This document shows, one piece after another, positions 9,449 through 18,484 of a stretch of 64,000 nucleotides of DNA. Made by a program: the position numbers and the translations under genes. A model generated the notes under the pieces. It was not told the origin of the DNA. It did not search any database and worked only from the letters and a program-made list of their open reading frames with translations. The stretch's first letter is position 1, and every line of letters starts with the position of its first letter. This DNA is from JABFRZ01 sp964631945 (GTDB lineage Bacteria; Planctomycetota; UBA1135; GCA-002686595), in NCBI GenBank assembly GCA_964631945.1, contig CAZWAY010000032.1, positions 3,379 through 67,378 of the forward strand. The letters are read 5' to 3'.

Positions 9449-10606
9449 GGGCACGAGCGGAGCCAGCACCGCGTGCAACGCGTCCGCCAGGCGCGCGTTG
9501 GCCTCCTCGGTCAGGTGCACGTAGCTCGAGAACCCGTCCGGATGGGCGTCGATCAGGGCCACGTTGTCGACCACCGGGAACGCGTGGCGCGCGGCGAAGG
9601 CGTCGACCTCCTCGAGGATGGCGCGGTGCACGAGCAGCACCGACTCCCAGCCCGTGATGGCGTGCGAACGCGCCAGGCGCGCGCGCACCTCGGCCACCTC
9701 GCCCTCGTAGGTCAGGGCCGGGCGCGGGCCCTCGACCAGCCCCCGATCGCGGCGCCAGAACCACAGCGTGATCGGCTGGCGCACCACGACCAGGCGCGCG
9801 CCGACCGTGGCCGCCAGGCGCGCGATCTCCTCCAGGTTGGCGCGCGTCATCGCGCGGTGCAGCTCGACCTGGCGCGCGAGCGCGGCCTCGTCCATCTGCG
9901 GCAGGTAGGCCGACCACTGGTGGAAGACCACGTCGCCCAGGCCCTTGTTGAGCAGCTTGCGCAGGCACGCGAAGGCGGCCGAGTACTCGTCCAGCTTGCG
10001 CGTGGCGGCCTGCCAGCGGTTCTCGGCCAGCGGAAAGATGGCGTCGTTGTAGGCGCAGTACAGCGTGAGCGCGTCCGGCGACCACTCGAGCGCCTCGCTC
10101 GCGAGCATCGCCACCAGGTGATTGGTGTTGAAGTGCGGGATGCCGCCGTTGATCACCTCGACGCGCCGGCCCGCGGGCTCGGCCTCGAAGCGCTGCTGCA
10201 GCAGCGCCGGATAGGTGCCCTGGTCGCGGTCGGTGTAGCCGAAGGTGGACGAGCCGCCCATGCACACGATGCGGAACGTGCCGGGCGGCTTCTCGGCCGC
10301 GAAGTCCGGGCCGCGGAAGCCGTGGGCGTTGATGCGTCCCGGCTCGGGCAGGCCGTGCTGGATCGTCTGGTTGGCCGGGAACTTGAAGTAGCCGTCGAGC
10401 TTCTCCGAGTGCCCGTCGCCCGAGTCGCTGGTCCACGACACGAAGCCGTAGAAGAGGTAGTACGGATTGCGCCCGTAGTAGAGCCACGCGCCGACGCGCG
10501 CGAACAGCTCGAACAGCACCAGCGTGGCGACGAGCGAGAGCAGCGCGACCAGCAGGCGCTTCTTCCACGTGCGCGGCGCGCGCGGCTGGCTGGATCCAGG
10601 ACTCAC
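9440..10606 (-). CDS. SGNH/GDSL-type hydrolase with N-terminal membrane anchor
   Basis: A 388-residue protein. A basic N-terminus is followed by one membrane segment (about residues 18-35). The catalytic domain starts at MGGSSTFGYT (GGSST 117-121, nucleophile Ser in block I), has AYND as the block with the oxyanion Asn, and ends with SSYVHLTEEANARLADAL, which carries the C-terminal His. Such enzymes remove acyl or acetyl groups from sugars or lipids outside the cytoplasm; the substrate is unknown. The GTG at 10606 is chosen because it directly precedes the anchor and keeps the gene clear of the upstream gene, which ends at 10651. It is co-directional with that gene. Confidence 0.8.
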   Translation of the reverse strand: MSPGSSQPRAPRTWKKRLLVALLSLVATLVLFELFARVGAWLYYGRNPYYLFYGFVSWTSDSGDGHSEKLDGYFKFPANQTIQHGLPEPGRINAHGFRGPDFAAEKPPGTFRIVCMGGSSTFGYTDRDQGTYPALLQQRFEAEPAGRRVEVINGGIPHFNTNHLVAMLASEALEWSPDALTLYCAYNDAIFPLAENRWQAATRKLDEYSAAFACLRKLLNKGLGDVVFHQWSAYLPQMDEAALARQVELHRAMTRANLEEIARLAATVGARLVVVRQPITLWFWRRDRGLVEGPRPALTYEGEVAEVRARLARSHAITGWESVLLVHRAILEEVDAFAARHAFPVVDNVALIDAHPDGFSSYVHLTEEANARLADALHAVLAPLVPGA

Positions 10607-10650
10607 CCGCAGATTCTGCGCGCCCGGAGGCGCAGCCACAAGACCGCGAC

Positions 10651-12504
10651 TCAGCGCGGCGCGAGCACGATGCGGCGGCGTTCGCCCGGCGCCAGCAGCA
10701 CCTCCTCGCGCGCCACCACGCGCCCGTCCTCGACGAGTTCCGCACTCACCGGTCCGGCGGGAAGGAGCACGCTCTGGGAGGCACCGGGGTACAACTCGTA
10801 GGCATGGTTGAAGACCCACTCCATTGGCAACGCCCCGCCGCCCACGAGCAACCGTAGCGAGCGCCGGCCCTCGCTCGCGGCATGAACCAGTGTGCAGTGC
10901 GCACCGGTTCGGAGGTCCAGCACGATCTCTTCGGGAGATCCACGTGCAGGAACGACGAAGCGCGGCACGAATCCCACGAGGCCGCCGACGGTCGTGACCC
11001 AGAGAGCATAGGCCCCTGGAACGAGCTCGAGAGTGAAGGGCGAAGACCCCGCGTTCCAGGAGGTGCTGAACGCTCGCTCGAGATCGACCAGCGACACGTC
11101 GACCCTTCCCTCCACGGACTTCACCCGCACAATGACCTCGACAGGGGTTACGACATGGAGCTCGATGTCCGAGTCACCCGCACGCGCGGGCACGACCTCG
11201 GTTCCAGTTTCCCCGTCGCCCGCCCCGACGAGGTACGCACCGGGCAACATGGGGCCCAGGCGGAAGGCGAGGTCCTTGATATTCCCTACGGCGACCAGCG
11301 TGCCCTCATGCGACAGGGCCACTGCGGAAGTGAGATCATTCAGACCCGTTTGCGCTCCCACGATTCGTCCGGAGAGGAACAGCCCGCGGGTCAACTTCAG
11401 TTCGCGCTCGATCCGCTCCTGATCGACCACGAGGGCTTCATCGAGCTCGAGGAAGCCCTGCGCAGCGGGACGGTTGCCGAGGCGGTACGTGTCATAGGAG
11501 ACGTCGATGAACTCGAACGCCCCCGAGCTGTCGCTCTTCGTCTCGAGGACCCGTTGGCTGTCACCGTGGTGCGTGCCGTTGCTCTCAGGAGCCAGAAAGA
11601 GCGGCAGATCGGGAACCGCAGCGTCGAACTCGTCGCGCACGCGTCCCGAAACGCGCGCGCTCCCTCCCAGGACCACATCGATGCGCCGCACCTCTCCGGG
11701 CGCGAGGGCCAGGCGTCCCTCGCGCCATCTGGAACCGGCGGACTGGCGCACGGTCCAGCCCAGCACGACCTCCGCACTGAGGCCGGCGAGGCGCGCGATG
11801 CCCGACGCATCCGTATGTGCGTACCAGTGCTGACGGTCGGGCATCAGCACGGCACCGCTGCGGAATGCGGGCGCTGTCGCGTATCGCACGAGCTCGACCG
11901 CGACCTTGTCGAGCCCTTTGCCGAGCGTGTCGGTCACATGCACCTCCAGCGTTGCTGCGGAGAGGAGCTCCACCACTTCGGCCCGCTCGGGAGTCCCATG
12001 CTCCTGATCGAGCACGAACGTCACCGCCCCATAGCCCTCGGCCTCGAGCTGGCCTCCTGCGAGCCGCCGCTGCGAGGAGAACGAGAGCTTGAATCGGCCG
12101 GCGGCGTCGCTCGGCGAGGCATCTATCCCCGACGAAGAGAGCTCAGTCGCGGGCTCGCCGCGTGCACGTGCGATGAAAGCGCGAGCCCCCGGAATGGGCG
12201 CACCGCTCAGCGCGTCCCGCACCACGCCGTGGAAGGCGATCATCGGAGGATCTTCGGCCGACGCCTCCGCGCTCGTCACCGCGCTCGGTGCGCTCGCCTC
12301 GATCTGCAGTGCCTCCTCGCGCTGGCTCTCCGCGGCGCGGGAGGCCGGCATGAGAGGAGTTGCCAGCTCCGTGTGTTCCGCCGGAGCCGGAGCGGCTTCC
12401 GCTGACGTGCTCCGATTCGCATCTCCCCGTCCCGGCGCGCGCGTCGAGAGCAGCCAGAGGGCCGCCGCTCCCAGGACGAGTCCGACGAAGGCCAGCTTGC
12501 GCAC
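10651..12504 (-). CDS. Membrane-anchored protein with carboxypeptidase-regulatory-like (Ig-fold) repeats
   Basis: A 617-residue protein. One membrane segment (about residues 4-22) is followed by an Ala/Ser/Glu-rich linker to about residue 90, then several beta-sandwich units. The recurring pattern is G-x-V-x-D-x-x-G-x-P-I-x-G-A (FHGVVRDALSGAPIPGARAF, VSGRVRDEFDAAVPDLPLFL, LFLSGRIVGAQ). These units occur in extracytoplasmic transport or adhesion proteins. No enzyme motif is seen. Base composition is clearly lower in G+C than in the neighbours (36 of 60 in the line from 11101 against 44 of 60 from 9001), which suggests transfer or relaxed selection. It may be co-transcribed with the SGNH hydrolase 44 nt downstream. 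Confidence 0.75.
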   Translation of the reverse strand: MRKLAFVGLVLGAAALWLLSTRAPGRGDANRSTSAEAAPAPAEHTELATPLMPASRAAESQREEALQIEASAPSAVTSAEASAEDPPMIAFHGVVRDALSGAPIPGARAFIARARGEPATELSSSGIDASPSDAAGRFKLSFSSQRRLAGGQLEAEGYGAVTFVLDQEHGTPERAEVVELLSAATLEVHVTDTLGKGLDKVAVELVRYATAPAFRSGAVLMPDRQHWYAHTDASGIARLAGLSAEVVLGWTVRQSAGSRWREGRLALAPGEVRRIDVVLGGSARVSGRVRDEFDAAVPDLPLFLAPESNGTHHGDSQRVLETKSDSSGAFEFIDVSYDTYRLGNRPAAQGFLELDEALVVDQERIERELKLTRGLFLSGRIVGAQTGLNDLTSAVALSHEGTLVAVGNIKDLAFRLGPMLPGAYLVGAGDGETGTEVVPARAGDSDIELHVVTPVEVIVRVKSVEGRVDVSLVDLERAFSTSWNAGSSPFTLELVPGAYALWVTTVGGLVGFVPRFVVPARGSPEEIVLDLRTGAHCTLVHAASEGRRSLRLLVGGGALPMEWVFNHAYELYPGASQSVLLPAGPVSAELVEDGRVVAREEVLLAPGERRRIVLAPR

Positions 12505-12564
12505 GTTTCCTCCGCCCGGATCCTACCTCCTAGGCGGCCTAGCGCGGCGGGCGGACGCGCTCCC

Positions 12565-14085
12565 CTACCCGAACTGGATCCCCTGCGCGAGCGGCAGGGC
12601 GTCGCTCCAGTTCACGGTGGTCGTCTGGCGGCGCATGTACTGCTTCCAGGAGTCGCTGCCCGACTCGCGGCCCCAGCCGGTCTCCTTCTCGCCGCCGAAG
12701 GCGCCGCCGATCTCGGCCCCGGAGGTGCCGATGTTGACGTTGGCGATGCCGCAGTCGGAGCCCAGCGTCGACAGGAAGCGCTCGGCGTGGCGCACGTCGC
12801 GCGTGAAGATGGCCGAGGACAGGCCCTGGGGCACGGCGTTGTGTTTCTGGATCGCGTCCTCGAGGTTCTTGACGCGGATCACGTACAGGATCGGCGCGAA
12901 GGTCTCGGTCTGCACGATCTTGTAGTGGTTCTCGGCGCGCGCGATGGCCGGCTTCACGAAGTTGCCGCCGGCCTCGCCACCCGCGAGCTTCAGGCGCTCG
13001 CCGCCGCACAGCACCTTGCCGCCCTCCTGCTTCAGTTGCTCGAGGGCCGCCATCATCTCCTCGACGGCCGAGGGCGAGACCAGCGGGCCGCACAGCGTCT
13101 TCTCGTCCGAGGGGTTGCCGATGCGCACCTGCTCGTAGGCGCGCAGCAGGCGCTGCTCGACCTCGTCGGCCACCTTCTCGTGCACCAGGAGCCGGCGCGT
13201 GGTGGTGCAGCGCTGGCCGGCCGTGCCGACCGAGCCGAACAGGAGCGCGGGGATGGCGAGGTCGAGGTCGGCGTCGTCGAGCAGCACGATGCCGTTGTTG
13301 CCGCCGAGCTCGAGGATCGAGCGCCCGAAGCGCTCGCCGACCGTGGTGGCGACGCGCTTGCCCACGCCGGTCGAGCCGGTGAAGGAGATCATCGGCAGGC
13401 GCTTGTCGCCCAGCATGCGGTTCCCGACCTCGCGCCCCGAGCCGATCACGAGCGTCGCCAGCGCGCCGAAGCCCTCGGCCTCCAGCACCGGCCGCACCAC
13501 GTTGGTCAGGCCGATCGCGCACAGCGGCGTCTCGCTGGAGGGCTTCCACACCACCGGGTCGCCGCACACGTAGGCCAGCATCGCGTTCCAGGCCCACACC
13601 GCCATCGGGAAGTTGAAGGCCGTGATCACGCCGACCGCGCCGAGCGGGTGCCATTGCTCGCGCATGGCGTGCCCGGGCCGCTCGGAGTGCATCGAGAGCC
13701 CGTACAGCATGCGCGACTGGCCCACCGCGAAGTCGGCGATGTCGATCGCCTCCTGCACCTCGCCCCAGCCCTCCTGCAGGATCTTGCCCATCTCCAGCGT
13801 GACCAGGCGCCCGAGCGCGTCCTTCTTGTCGCGCATGGCGTTGCCGAGCTTGCGCACGATCTCGCCGCGCTTCGGCGCGGGCACCTCGCGCCAGCGCAGG
13901 AAGGCCGCGTGCGCGGCGGCGAGGCAGGCCTCGTACTCCTCGGCCCCGGCCTGGCGCACGCGACCGATCAGCTTGCCGGTGGCGGGATCGCGGCTCTCGA
14001 GCCACTCGCCCTTGCAGGCGAGCCACTCGCCGTCGTACGCGCCGGAGTTGTCCTGCTGCAGGCCGAGTTCGCGGAGGAAGTCCAT
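12565..14085 (-). CDS. NAD(P)+-dependent aldehyde dehydrogenase, ALDH7 (antiquitin) type
   Basis: The protein has 506 residues. GVITAFNFPMAVWAWNAMLA and GDPVVWKPSSETPL are typical of the ALDH7 family, alpha-aminoadipic semialdehyde (piperideine-6-carboxylate) dehydrogenases of lysine breakdown. The cofactor loop FTGSTGVGKRV, the general base Glu in LELGGNNGIVLL (the NN pair is an ALDH7 feature) and the nucleophile Cys in GQRCTTTRR are all present. The ATG at 14085 gives the normal family start; a longer open frame upstream is a shadow of the phospholipase-type gene. It lies among aromatic-degradation genes but looks like lysine catabolism rather than the box-pathway semialdehyde dehydrogenase. 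Confidence 0.88.
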   Translation of the reverse strand: MDFLRELGLQQDNSGAYDGEWLACKGEWLESRDPATGKLIGRVRQAGAEEYEACLAAAHAAFLRWREVPAPKRGEIVRKLGNAMRDKKDALGRLVTLEMGKILQEGWGEVQEAIDIADFAVGQSRMLYGLSMHSERPGHAMREQWHPLGAVGVITAFNFPMAVWAWNAMLAYVCGDPVVWKPSSETPLCAIGLTNVVRPVLEAEGFGALATLVIGSGREVGNRMLGDKRLPMISFTGSTGVGKRVATTVGERFGRSILELGGNNGIVLLDDADLDLAIPALLFGSVGTAGQRCTTTRRLLVHEKVADEVEQRLLRAYEQVRIGNPSDEKTLCGPLVSPSAVEEMMAALEQLKQEGGKVLCGGERLKLAGGEAGGNFVKPAIARAENHYKIVQTETFAPILYVIRVKNLEDAIQKHNAVPQGLSSAIFTRDVRHAERFLSTLGSDCGIANVNIGTSGAEIGGAFGGEKETGWGRESGSDSWKQYMRRQTTTVNWSDALPLAQGIQFG

Positions 14086-14145
14086 CGGAGGAAGGGGCGG
14101 TCGGGGGTGGGTCGGGGACGGGATCGGGGCCGAACGGGGGCGAAC

Positions 14146-14151
14146 AAGATA
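14146..14151 (-). promoter_or_regulatory. Possible -10 element (TATCTT) for the ALDH7 gene
   Basis: TATCTT on the minus strand, 60 nt before the ALDH start, in the 92-nt gap after the phospholipase-type gene. No clear -35 is seen, and readthrough from the upstream gene is equally possible. Confidence 0.25.
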
Positions 14152-14177
14152 CCCCAGACCGGCGGCGCCCGGCCGCG

Positions 14178-15482
14178 CTACAGGCGGAAGAGCAGGTAGG
14201 CGACCCAGCCCGCGAAGCGCCGCGGCCAGGCGCGCGCGCTCCAGCTCTCCAGGCGCACCTCGCGCGCGCCCTCCAGATCGCGCAGGAACTGCTGCTCCAG
14301 CGCGCTGGCCGCGCCGCGGTCCAGGGCGGTCACCGAGACCTCCAGGTTGCGCCGATCGGACCAGTAGTCGAGGTTGAAGGACCCGACCGAGGCGTACACG
14401 CCATCGACCGTGACGGTCTTGGCGTGCAGCACGCGGCTCTCGAGCTCGAAGATGCGCACGCCCGCGCGCAGCAGGCGTCCGTGCAGGTGCTGGCTGGCGA
14501 GGCGCACCAGCGGCACGTCCGAGCGTCCGGCCGTGAGCACGCGCACGTCCACCCCGCGCCGCGCGGCGTGCGCCAGCGCGCGCTTGAGCCGGCCGGGCGG
14601 CACGAAGTAGGGCGAGCTCAGGTAGCAGCGCTCGAGCGCGCGCCCGAGCGTCACGCGCAGCGCCTTCTGGATCGCGCGCCGGTGGCGGCGCACGTGCGAC
14701 TCGAGGATCTGCACCAGGCTGCCCTCGGGCGCGGCCGCGGACGGGCGCTCGCGGCGCTCGAGCATGCCGTCGCCGCTCGCGTCGCGCTCGACCAGCTCGG
14801 CCAGGTCGCGCGCACAGGGCCCCTCCAGCGCCACCTGGGTGTCGCGGAACAGCCCGCTGCCGTGGCGCGGGCCGGCGTACTCCTCCGCCACGTTCATGCC
14901 ACCGCAGAAGGCGAGCTGTCGATCGACCACCAGGATCTTGCGGTGGTTGCGCACCAGGCGCGAGAAGGGCGCGCGCCAGCGCACCAGCGGGTTGAAGGAG
15001 AAGGGATTGAAGGCGTGCACCGTGGCCCCGGCCCGGCGCAGGGCCTCCAGGCGCTGCTCGGACACGCGGTGCGAGCCGAACGAGTCGAGCACGACCAGCA
15101 CCTGGCAACCGCGCCGGGCGGCGCGCTCGAGCTCGGACAGGGTGCGCTCGCCCACCCGGTCGGGCTCGAGGATGTAGGTCGAGAAGTGCACCGAGCTCTG
15201 GGCCGCGGCGATCGCCGCCCAGCAGGCCTCGAAGACCTCGTCGCCGTCGGTCAGCACGCGCACCGAATTGCCCTGCGAGACCGCGCCCAGCGGGCGCAGG
15301 AGGCGCAGCGTCTTGCGCCAGGCCCCGACGAAGCGCGCGCCGCTCGCGCCCGCCAGGTGCGGCGCGAAGACCCGCCGCAGGGTGGCCTCGATCGCCTCCC
15401 GGCTGCGCGAGGCGTCGGCGCGAGCCTGGTGCTCGGCGGCGCTGGCCGAGGCCGCAGCCGGTCTTGTTCGCCGTCCGGACAT
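14178..15482 (-). CDS. Phospholipase D / cardiolipin-synthase family protein
   Basis: The 434-residue protein has two HKD motifs: NHRKILVVD (about residue 180) and LHAKTVTVD (about residue 380), each followed by a G-S/G-x-N element (GGMN, GSFN). This is the two-motif active site of bacterial cardiolipin synthases and related phosphatidyltransferases. The usual N-terminal pair of membrane helices is absent; residues 1-80 are Ala/Arg-rich, and the hydrophobic stretch near the C-terminus (WVAYLLFRL) is short. ClsB-like activity is therefore more likely than ClsA. The ATG at 15482 lies only 18 bp from the divergent hcrC start, so the two promoters must overlap the coding regions. Confidence 0.85.
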   Translation of the reverse strand: MSGRRTRPAAASASAAEHQARADASRSREAIEATLRRVFAPHLAGASGARFVGAWRKTLRLLRPLGAVSQGNSVRVLTDGDEVFEACWAAIAAAQSSVHFSTYILEPDRVGERTLSELERAARRGCQVLVVLDSFGSHRVSEQRLEALRRAGATVHAFNPFSFNPLVRWRAPFSRLVRNHRKILVVDRQLAFCGGMNVAEEYAGPRHGSGLFRDTQVALEGPCARDLAELVERDASGDGMLERRERPSAAAPEGSLVQILESHVRRHRRAIQKALRVTLGRALERCYLSSPYFVPPGRLKRALAHAARRGVDVRVLTAGRSDVPLVRLASQHLHGRLLRAGVRIFELESRVLHAKTVTVDGVYASVGSFNLDYWSDRRNLEVSVTALDRGAASALEQQFLRDLEGAREVRLESWSARAWPRRFAGWVAYLLFRL

Positions 15483-15500
15483 GGGGGAGAATCCGCGAGA

Positions 15501-16085
15501 ATGCGGGTGCTGGAGCTCCAAGTAAACGGCGACCGGGTCGAGGTGGCCGCCCCGGCCCACTGGACCCTGCTCGAGGTGCTGCGCTACCGGCTCGGTTTGA
15601 CGGGCTCGAAGCAGGGCTGCGACAAGGGTGATTGCGGGGCCTGCACGGTCCTGGTCGAGGGCCAACCCATTCTCGCCTGCCTGACCCTGGCGGCGAGCTC
15701 CGAGGGTCGCCGCATCACCACCATCGAGGGCCTGATGCCCGCGCACCTGGCGGCCGGCGGCAGCGGACCCGACCCGGTGCAGGCCGCCTTCGACCGCTGC
15801 GGCGCGCTGCAGTGCGGCTTCTGCCAGCCCGGGATGATGCTCTCGGCGCGCGCGCTGCTGAACACGAATCCGCGCCCGACGCGGCCCGAGATCCGCGCCG
15901 CGCTGGCCGGCAACCTGTGCCGCTGCACCGGCTACACACAGATCGTCCAGGCGGTCGAGCTGTGCGTGGCCGAGGCCAGCGGGGTCGAGCCCGCGGCGCC
16001 GGCCTGGGCCCCGGGCACGAATCCCTGGAAGCGCGCCGAGGACGACGGTCGCACCGCGCCGCCGGCGCGCGAGGGCGACGGGTGA
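15501..16085 (+). CDS. hcrC: 4-hydroxybenzoyl-CoA reductase, gamma subunit (two [2Fe-2S])
   Basis: A 194-residue small subunit of the xanthine oxidase family. The plant-ferredoxin-like cluster uses Cys40, Cys45, Cys48 and Cys60 (KQGCDKGDCGACTV), and the second, helical-domain cluster uses Cys105, Cys108, Cys140 and Cys142 (CGFCQPG, CRCTGY). It passes electrons between the HcrB and HcrA cofactors. The C-terminus is about 30 residues longer than in Thauera HcrC and ends in a charged tail. The ATG at 15501 is 18 bp from a divergent gene; GGGGGAG lies 11 nt upstream, and a weak GAGAAT box 8 nt upstream. It overlaps hcrA by 4 nt (GTGA). Confidence 0.9.
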   Translation: MRVLELQVNGDRVEVAAPAHWTLLEVLRYRLGLTGSKQGCDKGDCGACTVLVEGQPILACLTLAASSEGRRITTIEGLMPAHLAAGGSGPDPVQAAFDRCGALQCGFCQPGMMLSARALLNTNPRPTRPEIRAALAGNLCRCTGYTQIVQAVELCVAEASGVEPAAPAWAPGTNPWKRAEDDGRTAPPAREGDG

Positions 16086-18484
16086 GCGCGCGCGACATCC
16101 ACGGCAGCGGCCCGCCCTGGCCGGAAGGGTTCCGGCTGATCGGGCGCGCGCAGCGCAAGATCGACGGCCTGGCCAAGGCCACCGGCGCGGCGCTCTACAG
16201 CGACGACCTCGTGCTGCCCAACATGCTGCACGCCAAGATCCTGCGCAGCCCGCACGCGCACGCGCGCATCCGCGCCATCGACGCGCGCGCGGCGCTGGCC
16301 CTGCCGGGCGTGCACGCGGTGATCACCGGCCAGGACATGCCGATCGCCTACGGCGTGATCCCGTGGACGCCGGACGAGCACGCGCTCGCGCTCGAGAAGG
16401 TGCGCTTCATCGGCGACGAGGTCGCGGCCGTGGCCGCCCTGGACGAGGACACGGCCAACCGCGCGCTCAAGGCGCTGCGGGTCGAATACGAGCCGCTGCG
16501 CGCCTTCCTCGAGCCCGAGGAGGCCCTGGCCACGCCCGAGCCGCAGATCCACGAGCAGACCGGCGAGCACAAGGCCAAGGAACACCGCGGCAACGTCTCC
16601 AAGCACGTGCACCTCGAATTCGGCGACGTGGACGCCGCCCTGGCGGGCGCCGACGTGGTGGTCGAGGACGACTACGAGTTCCACGGCACGACCCACACCC
16701 CGATCGAGCCGCACTGCGCCCTGGCCCAGTACGGCGCCGACGGCGTGCTGACGGTGTGGTCCTCGACGCAGATCACGCACTACGTGCAGAAGGCCCTGGC
16801 CAAGGTGCTCGAACTCCCCGAGGCGCGCGTGCGCGTCGTGCAGCCGTGCCTGGGCGGCGCCTTCGGGGGCAAGAGCGACCCCTTCGCGCTCGAGTTCGTG
16901 GTCGCCAAGCTGGCCATGCTCACCGGGCGCCCGGTGAAGTGCCTGTGGACGCGCGAGGAGGTGTTCTACGCGCACCGCGGGCGCCACCCGATGAAGATGC
17001 GCTACCGCACCGGCGCGCGCCGCGACGGCAAGCTGGCCGCGGTGGACGCGAAGATCCTGATCGACGGCGGCGCGTACTCGTCCTTCGGCCTGGTCACGAC
17101 CTACTACTCGGGCCAGCTGCTGACCGGACCCTACCACTTCCCCGCCTACCGCTTCGACTCGACGCGCGTCTTCACCAACAAGCCGCCCTGCGGGCCCAAG
17201 CGCGGACACGGTTCGGTGCAGCCACGCTTCGCCTTCGAGGTGCAGCTCGACCAGCTGGCGGAGAAGCTCGAGCTCGACCCGCTCGAGCTGCGGCGCCGGA
17301 ACTTCCAGGGCGAGCACGTGCACACCGTCAACGGCCAGCGCGTGACCTCCAACGGCTTCCTGCAGTGCCTCGACGCGGTCGAGCGCGCCTCGGACTGGAA
17401 GGCGCGCCACGGCCGGCTGCCGCGCGGGCGCGGGCTGGGCGTGGCCGGCTCGATGTACATCACGGGCACGAACTACCCCGTGTACCCCAATCCGATGCCG
17501 CAGGCGGGCGTGCAGCTCAAGCTGGATCGCTCGGGCCTGGTGACGGTCTTCACCGGCGGCAACGACATCGGCCAGGGCTCGAACTCGATCGCGCGCACGA
17601 TCGTGGCCGAGGAACTGGGCCTCGACCCGGCCGACGTGCGCGTGGTCGCGGCCGACACCGACCTGTGCCCGGTGGACCTCGGCGCCTACTCCTCGCGCGT
17701 GACCTTCATGGTCGGCAACGCGCTGATCGACGCCTGTCGCAAGCTCAAGCACCGGCTCGTCACGGCCGTGGCCGAGCACTGGAAGGTCGACGAGGCGCGC
17801 GTGGCCTTCGGCCTCGGCGCGGCCCACGACCGCGGCGACGGGGCGCGCGCGCTCTCGATGCGCGAGGTCTTCCAGCTGGCCGAGGCGCGCTTCGACACGC
17901 TGGGCGAGACCGGCTCCTACAACACCCCCAAGCTCGGCGGCGACTATCGCGGCGGCACGATCGGGGCCTCGCCGGCCTACTCCTTCACGGCCCACGTGGT
18001 CGAGGTCAGCGTGGACGAGGAGACCGGGCGCATCACGGTCGAGAACTGCTGGATCGCGCACGACTGCGGGCGCGCGCTCAACCCGATGCTGGTGGCGGGC
18101 CAGATCGAGGGCTCGGCCTACATGGGCATCGCCGAGGCGCTGATGGAGGACCACCGCGTCAACCGCTTCGGCCTGCACGCCGGCCCGTCGCTGCTCGACT
18201 ACCGCATCCCGACCGCGCTCGACACGCCCGAGCTGCACGCCCTGATCGTCGAGAGCCTCGATCCGGAGGGCCCTTACGGCGCCAAGGAGGCCGGCGAGGG
18301 CCCGCTGCACCCCTCGATCCCGGCCATCTCGAACGCGGTCTTCGACGCGCTCGGGATCCGCCTGCGCCAGCTGCCCTTCACGCCCGCCAGGGTGCTGGCC
18401 GCGCTGCGGGTCCAGGCCACGGCCGCGCGCGGCGGCGCGGCCCGGCCCGCGCGCGTGACCAGCGACCGGGAGCGCCCGTGCTGA
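16082..18484 (+). CDS. hcrA: 4-hydroxybenzoyl-CoA reductase, alpha (molybdenum cofactor) subunit
   Basis: An 800-residue catalytic subunit that removes the para-hydroxyl group of 4-hydroxybenzoyl-CoA, giving benzoyl-CoA. The molybdopterin-binding features are present: GGAFGGK (about residue 260), GGNDIGQGSNSIARTIVAEEL (about 495-515) and the catalytic Glu in YGAKEAGEGP near residue 735. The PCGPKRGHG segment, where xanthine dehydrogenases have PCGAxRGFG, matches HcrA-type proteins. The start is GTG at 16082, overlapping the hcrC stop. It is the middle gene of hcrC-hcrA-hcrB and overlaps hcrB by 7 nt, so a single stoichiometric operon is likely. Molybdenum-enzyme maturation genes are not in this window. 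Confidence 0.9.
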   Translation: MSARDIHGSGPPWPEGFRLIGRAQRKIDGLAKATGAALYSDDLVLPNMLHAKILRSPHAHARIRAIDARAALALPGVHAVITGQDMPIAYGVIPWTPDEHALALEKVRFIGDEVAAVAALDEDTANRALKALRVEYEPLRAFLEPEEALATPEPQIHEQTGEHKAKEHRGNVSKHVHLEFGDVDAALAGADVVVEDDYEFHGTTHTPIEPHCALAQYGADGVLTVWSSTQITHYVQKALAKVLELPEARVRVVQPCLGGAFGGKSDPFALEFVVAKLAMLTGRPVKCLWTREEVFYAHRGRHPMKMRYRTGARRDGKLAAVDAKILIDGGAYSSFGLVTTYYSGQLLTGPYHFPAYRFDSTRVFTNKPPCGPKRGHGSVQPRFAFEVQLDQLAEKLELDPLELRRRNFQGEHVHTVNGQRVTSNGFLQCLDAVERASDWKARHGRLPRGRGLGVAGSMYITGTNYPVYPNPMPQAGVQLKLDRSGLVTVFTGGNDIGQGSNSIARTIVAEELGLDPADVRVVAADTDLCPVDLGAYSSRVTFMVGNALIDACRKLKHRLVTAVAEHWKVDEARVAFGLGAAHDRGDGARALSMREVFQLAEARFDTLGETGSYNTPKLGGDYRGGTIGASPAYSFTAHVVEVSVDEETGRITVENCWIAHDCGRALNPMLVAGQIEGSAYMGIAEALMEDHRVNRFGLHAGPSLLDYRIPTALDTPELHALIVESLDPEGPYGAKEAGEGPLHPSIPAISNAVFDALGIRLRQLPFTPARVLAALRVQATAARGGAARPARVTSDRERPC

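Noticed and set aside
12565..14085. Reading the aldehyde dehydrogenase as BoxD (3,4-dehydroadipyl-CoA semialdehyde dehydrogenase)
   Set aside because: The ALDH7 markers (GNPV-type GDPVVWKPSSETPL and LELGGNN) point to the antiquitin family; position near box genes alone is not enough.
15932..18310. Minus-strand open frame of 792 residues inside hcrA
   Set aside because: It mirrors hcrA codons, has the typical Arg/Ala/His-rich shadow composition and no start signal.
16082..18484. Calling the operon xanthine dehydrogenase or carbon monoxide dehydrogenase
   Set aside because: The CX15CX7CX8C insertion in the FAD subunit and the PCGPKRGHG segment fit 4-hydroxybenzoyl-CoA reductase better.
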